Positions 58,740-64,000 of a stretch of 64,000 bases of DNA are shown piece by piece. Made by a program: the position numbers and the translations under genes. The DNA is from Echinostoma caproni. Lineage: Eukaryota; Platyhelminthes; Trematoda; Plagiorchiida; Echinostomatidae. How positions within the stretch are numbered: position 1 is the first letter of the stretch; the number at the start of each line of letters is the position of its first letter. Under the pieces are notes generated by a model, which worked only from the letters and a program-made list of their open reading frames with translations, was not told the origin of the DNA and ran no database searches. The stretch is taken from the NCBI GenBank assembly GCA_900618425.1, contig UZAN01040297.1, positions 19,073 through 83,072 of the forward strand, read 5' to 3'.

Positions 58740-61189
58740 AAATGTATTGAGTTCAGTCATTATTCAATTTGGTAAATAAAATTTTTCAATTCTTCACTCC
58801 TGGTCTAACATCCCTGTCCATGCCGTAGTTGTTTTCACTTCTGACCACTCAGGGCTTCTCAGAACACTAACTTTTCAAATGCTTTGTGAATTACACAGAT
58901 GTATTCAATAGCATAAACGAACTCAAACTACTTATCGATCATTCAACATCACTCTGATCTCCGCTTAAACCAAAGTATTTGTGTAAATGTCCGTGTATGG
59001 TATACTTCCTATATCATTCCAACCTATCGCTGATTGACAGCACACGAAATCGATGACCAATATGAGCTTCATTCATATTATGTTCATTATTTTGTTTTAT
59101 CTCCCCAATCCTCAAACATAGAAATGATATTGTTCTCAGTATATCTCATCTAATTGTATTAACTCACCCCACTAAATGGATTGATAAACTGCACCTCTCT
59201 GACTATTCCGATACATATAATTTTTGAAAGTCTTTAAGGGAAGTAATGCATTGTTCTCTCCTAACAAATGATCTAGATTTATTTGACCATTCTAATTTTT
59301 ACAACCTCTCCCCTCCCCCTATTATTTTTCTATACACTGTCCCCACTACCAGGCAAACTACAGTTAAATATTCGAAAAGACCCTTATTGTTTACCGTCAT
59401 TTTCATCCAAAAAAAAGAATTATTTTAACGGTAGAAACATTGAAAATTCGTTCTGTTCCTACTCATTTAGGTGCCCCTGCGTGTGATGTCAGTTCTCATC
59501 GAATCCGCAAACGCAAATGGGTCGGGTGAATGACAGACCTCGGTTGTAAAGCACCTCAAAATTGTCTGTGGTGGCCAATGGAAAACACAATTACTGTTCG
59601 GCAAACTGACGGGTCTAACCCTCATCATTGATTTGTAAATGCGCCGGAATTTTTCGCTGTATTTATCCTAGACAGATCAAATTGTTAACATTTGCCTGAT
59701 CAAAACTGGCCACTTCAAAAGTTGTTCTCACGATTCAGAACACTCGTGAAAGAAAACAGGTGCGGTTATCTATATCAACATGACATGAATCGTCACGTCA
59801 GAGTGTTTTCCCCACCCTGTGAGGGATATTGATTATTCCAGTGTTACTTGCTACTTAGAATGTTTTGGATTTAAAAAGCTATAGCTAAAAGCATCTCGTT
59901 CTCAATCTGACAAAATAATTCCTACGATTCATTCATACCGTTTCTAATTCCCTTAGTAGATGACATTCTTCATATAATCATTGAAGGTTTGATTTCGCTC
60001 TCATCAATCCTTAAATCCCTTTTTATCTGATCCATTTACATGCTCTTTTAACTCAGAACAATTCCCTTTGGGGTAAGGTTATTATCAACCATCTTGATCC
60101 GTTTGCGGTGAACCTGAGAACCCATTTTCCTGCCTTTAATAATAACCTCACACTCCATGAACCACTGATTTACTCCGGTAGTGTGCAACACAAATTTACT
60201 CAAGCCAGGTAGATCATAGTCCGAACACTGCGATTTTGCATGTCATAGCACTAATCTGCTTAACAACCTATAGGTAGTTTTTTCGTCTAGTTTCACTTCA
60301 AATCTCTGCCTTTAAATATGGGGTTCATTTACCAAAATATTTAGCCATATTTTTGATCTCTGCTGTTCGACAGAGAGTGACCTTCCATAATGATAGAATA
60401 AACTTTGCTTTGCCAAAGCTGATAAAAACTGAAACTGAGCACGCTGAAAATGCTGAGGATTTCATGTGTATCAGATATTGTTCCAGCCTGAAGCAAAAGA
60501 GAGTGTAAATTTCCAAATGCATCATTTGCAGAACAACTTCTGAGATCTAACGATGTTAGATGCGTTTAGAAATGTATGCGAGTATCATGTGGACAGAAGC
60601 GAACGACTTCAGTGAATGATGTCAACAGAGGAGAAATGAAATTCATGTCAACATCATTCAGTCTCCAAGCCTTTAATTGTGTCGAATTCCATGAGTCAGA
60701 TCCCTTCATACAATAAAGAGACTTTGCGGCTTTTGTAGTGAACCAAACTAATAAATGACGTTGATAGATGAAACCTTTTGAGTTCTTAAATAGTTTCTTT
60801 AAGAAACTTTGTGCAATTGCTCTAACCCTGCACGGATCTGGGCTAACCGAGTACGACATTCGCTCGGTCTCTTCCGTCTTCGGTCACCCATCCATAGTTA
60901 CCTTACATGAATATTTTCAGATCGCTGGACCTGATTTACCATTTTGTAACATAACTAAACTGTATTATATCCCTAAAATGTTTATTTCTCTAGGATTTAA
61001 CTCTATCCACTGATAAATGACTTTCCGAAACCTTGAAATATTTCATTGTCCCCAGAATCCTCATGTTTGTTTGATGCCCACTTTTCGAAAGTAAGCAACA
61101 GACCAAAGTTTCTTAAAAATGAATCAGTTAATTAATTTATTAATTATTAAAGGATAAGTTAATCAATAAGTCATAAAAGAGTCTGGGAA
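58740..61189. other. Pyrimidine-rich stretch, possibly retroelement-derived
   Basis: The forward strand is rich in C and T, as in the coding strands of the neighbouring retroelement fragments. Segments such as LTNDLDLFDHSNFYNLSPPP (59260-59320) look protein-like, but I could not match them to a domain. Confidence 0.3.
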
Positions 61190-61495
61190 GGTGCTATTCT
61201 TCCATCTTTCGCTTTCAACCTACATTAGCGACTTCAATTCACAATCTTTAGCTTACCTGCAACGTGTAGTGGTCATATCACTTTATTTTAATGTATCATG
61301 TCATACTCAGATCTCGACTTTCTTCCAGAGTATCTTCCTCAACTTCACACTTTTTCCTCATATCATGGTCTCTTGCTTAATCCCTCCAAATTCTTCGAGT
61401 GCATGCATTCGCCATCCCATCATGAGATTCAACGTGCTGCGGATTTTCACTTCTCTGTTTCTCCCCGAGTTCCATGAAATATCTTGATGTGGCCA
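61190..61495 (+). pseudogene. Non-LTR RT fragment, motif C and after
   Basis: A YISDF segment (near 61225) resembles the end of motif B. It is followed by SYSDLDFLPEYLPQLHTFSS and HGLLLNPSKFFECMHS (61300-61395), which matches the YADDL to LNPxKxxxM region of CR1/jockey-type RTs. YADD is YSDL and the frame changes more than once. Confidence 0.55.
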
Positions 61496-61949
61496 TGGAG
61501 GACCGCTTAGCATGCAAAGTTGTGCTACCAAAATTTGTCGGTTGTCTTTTCACATTCGAAAACTTAGATAATATCACGTTAATCAGTCACTGATTTCGTC
61601 TTCATTTTGCCGATGCAGTTTACCCCAGATTTTTTTCACTGGGTGCAAACCAATTTATTGGTTTGCTTGAGAAAGCTGCAAATCATTGTTTCATGGTTTA
61701 GCAGACATCAGATGCATATCCTCCATCCCTGTCAGGATGTTAGTTGACTCATTATGTGATATTCTCATTCGACAACAATAACATTTCTATACAAGCTTCC
61801 TAGTTTCTCGCTTGATTCGTGCTCTTATGGTCAGAAACAAAGGAATCAGGGAATTGAGTACAACGCTTGGAATGAAAAACAGATTGTTACATTCTTTGTT
61901 TGGAAATTATTGAGTTGCTGTCGGTTATAAATACCGGAATCGATTCATC

Positions 61950-62785
61950 TTTCCTACAAGAATTAGTGCTACCCGTGAAATAATTTTTGTAAATAACCCT
62001 GAAATATTTTCAGCTTCCCGTCATACTCCTATTGGGGTCTCTGACCACGTAACAATGACGATTTCCCCAAGGTTTTTGAATCCTTCAGTCACAAACCTTT
62101 TAACAGTTACCGAAACAACAAGCCTCAAAGGTGACAACGTCATCCCAAAAATCTAATAAAACTCAGGGGCATGCTTGTTTTGACATATTTTTCCGTATTT
62201 TTTGAGCTTAACTCATCTACCTTCTACCTTCACTTAACTGACAATTAACTGAAAATCTTGGTTTTGGTTTTCGCTACCCATGGGAAACTCCACGTCCGGT
62301 GTGATCATTTTTGCTCTCACCTTCGGAAAGAATTGCGTCGAAAAAAGGGACTTGCGTTTAAATCTAAGGACTATTATTTAATGAGTATTCTACCCAAGTT
62401 CATTAGGATTTACGTTCGCCCTCTAAATTCCTTTATACCTAGCACATTGCTTTAAAGAAAAGTCGTCGAGAAACCTGGGGAAGGATTGAACAGTGTTGGG
62501 GTTCGCCTGTCACAGGACGCTCCCCGTCCGTGCATACCGAAGATTTAAACCGTGAATTAATCATGCCAGCCGACCCCATATCTGCTCAAATATTTGAGTC
62601 TCCCTCCCCCATAATCCCGTACACTTTTCCGTGGGTGACTGATCCATTAGAAATATGTGAAGAGCTACAAACGTTAAACCCTCGAAAACCGGAGGCGCAA
62701 ATAGAAAACGTTCCCGGAAATTAATTCATCGCCAATGTAGCTTGGACAGTTCTTGGCGGAAACCAACTAATCGCACCCCCATTTC
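61950..62785 (+). pseudogene. Non-LTR endonuclease to RT-start fragment
   Basis: An endonuclease C-terminus (FVNNPEIFSASRHTPIGVSD then HVTMTI, about 61985-62070) matches the conserved SDH of APE-type endonucleases. A degraded linker follows, and then the start of the RT region (ICEELQTLNPRKPEAQIENV, about 62655-62715; compare LxxLNPxKSPGPD). Domain order is collinear, so one element is likely. It is separate from the RT fragment just upstream, which would come later in an element. Confidence 0.6.
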
Positions 62786-63929
62786 TCAACGCATTTATGC
62801 TTGTAAGGAATCTGTTTTACCATCTCAACAATCAAATTTCAAGCCTACACCTGATTGATGTTTCGGAGGTCCGTGACAGACCCTTTCACAGATGGCTGTG
62901 AGATTGATGGCATCTAATTTGGAGTAGATAAATATTTCATTATAGAAAAAATTACTTAATTACTTACATCCATCACTATCCATTCCACCCCGGTTGTTCT
63001 TGGTTATAGGAAAAGAACACTTTTTCACCTTTCTTAGCTTTCATTAAATTTATTTAATAATTAGCATTATTATTCATTTTTTATTTTCTTATCCGTCAAA
63101 TGTTAAAAGACAATTTTTTGTGATACGGAGTATACGCTCCGATAAAGTGACTCCGGAACCTGTGAAGAATATTCACTTCTCGGGTCAAATTAACAGATAT
63201 TTTCAATCAAGAATTTCAGCGCATTGTTTTCTGTTTTGCACAAGCAATCCGCTCTCGTAATTATTTCCCATAATCAATGCATTCCCAACCTTTGTGCTCT
63301 CAATTAACTTGTTGACAACTCAGTCTGTTTGTACAGTTAGCTTCGCGAAGTTATTTGTTTCTCAAAACCCATATTTGTTGATTGCATGCGACCTTCCGCG
63401 CTCGTTAAACTATTCCTCAGTACTATTTCCGGTTTGAAATAAATGCAGTCCCGATACCCTAAACCTTTAGTTCTCATTGCCGCGTTATTATTAACAACTG
63501 TTCGGTTTACCATCCTGTTTGTAAGCGTTTCGATGCCTGTCATAGACTTCTTTTCGCGAAGTACGTTGCCATGGTGCAAAATACATTGCTTACACGACAA
63601 ATGGATTAAAATTTCGCGGAATCAACGAGGAGCTTTCAACTTATGTATGCACACAACAGCACTGTCATGAATGGCACCATTATGTACGTCGTCCTTTTTT
63701 CTCATTGACATTTCAATGCTCGCCAGGTTTGTAGAAAATTTCTTCACCAAAACGTGGTGGTGACTTCTCATTTTATGGTGCTATTTCTACACGGCTAGGA
63801 ATTACCCTTACTAATGCATAAAAATTACCATTACTGGACATACCATTATTAGGAAATATAGAATGATGTGCATTTATTATTATTACTTGTTATTTCTAAT
63901 TAGATATTGGCATAAAAACGAGTTGCGTA
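62786..63929. other. Non-coding, no recognised feature
   Basis: AT-rich. Overlapping open frames on both strands near 63340-63670 carry no motif. Confidence 0.45.
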
Positions 63930-63999
63930 AAACGAGCTTGTCTGAATATACCATCAATACTCATTGTGAGAAAACACAAAGTAGCGAACAAGCTCGTTT
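63930..63999. repeat. 12-bp perfect inverted repeat at window edge
   Basis: AAACGAGCTTGT (63930-63941) and ACAAGCTCGTTT (63988-63999) are exact reverse complements separated by 46 bases. The structure may continue past the window end. Confidence 0.8.
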
Positions 64000-64000
64000 G

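Overview
This window looks like gene-poor nuclear DNA of a flatworm (phylum Platyhelminthes), AT-rich and full of decayed retroelements. The evidence is the mix of repeats: Penelope-like elements with GIY-YIG endonuclease domains, RTE-like and CR1/jockey-like non-LTR retrotransposons, and a SINE family that combines a tRNA-like promoter with a hammerhead ribozyme, the architecture known from the schistosome Sm-alpha repeats. A diphyllobothriid tapeworm would fit, but that is an inference from general resemblance and was not tested. I see no bacterial operons, rRNA or CRISPR, and no intact long open reading frame.

Layout. 0.4-2.1 kb: a reverse-strand non-LTR reverse transcriptase (RT) remnant and a GIY-YIG remnant bracketed by 120-135 bp inverted repeats. 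4.3-6.5 kb: a forward CR1/jockey-like element; a shorter inverted copy lies at 34.9-35.8 kb. 6.8-7.8 kb: the 3' part of a reverse-strand gene (two phase-compatible exons). 9.8-12.4 kb: a possible exon, a forward two-exon gene end and a decayed reading frame. 12.6-13.0 kb: a GIY-YIG remnant. 18.9-23.8 kb: two SINE copies, two inverted-repeat structures and a GC-rich repeat. 25.65-25.93 kb: a weak two-exon gene end. 26.5-30.1 kb: an RTE-like remnant joined to a Penelope-like element that has lost its catalytic core and contains a 629-base assembly gap. 31.9-32.3 kb: a composite SINE copy. 36.46-36.85 kb: the best forward gene end, two exons with a nearby poly(A) signal. 41.8-42.3 kb: another GIY-YIG remnant. 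46.7-48.6 kb: a GC-richer block and a decayed, frameshifted coding region. 53.4-53.7 kb: the most complete SINE copy. 55.0-55.2 kb: a reverse-strand gene end encoding a possible membrane anchor. 56.9-57.1 kb: a second, unrelated tRNA-derived SINE. 57.7-62.8 kb: three forward RT or endonuclease fragments.

The host genes appear only as short exons with splice signals. None could be assigned a function. The exon models rest on splice-site sequence, reading phase and protein-like composition, so they are hypotheses. The most interesting pattern is the four-copy SINE family carrying a tRNA-like promoter, a hammerhead ribozyme and, in three copies, a long hairpin; each copy has its own set of lesions.
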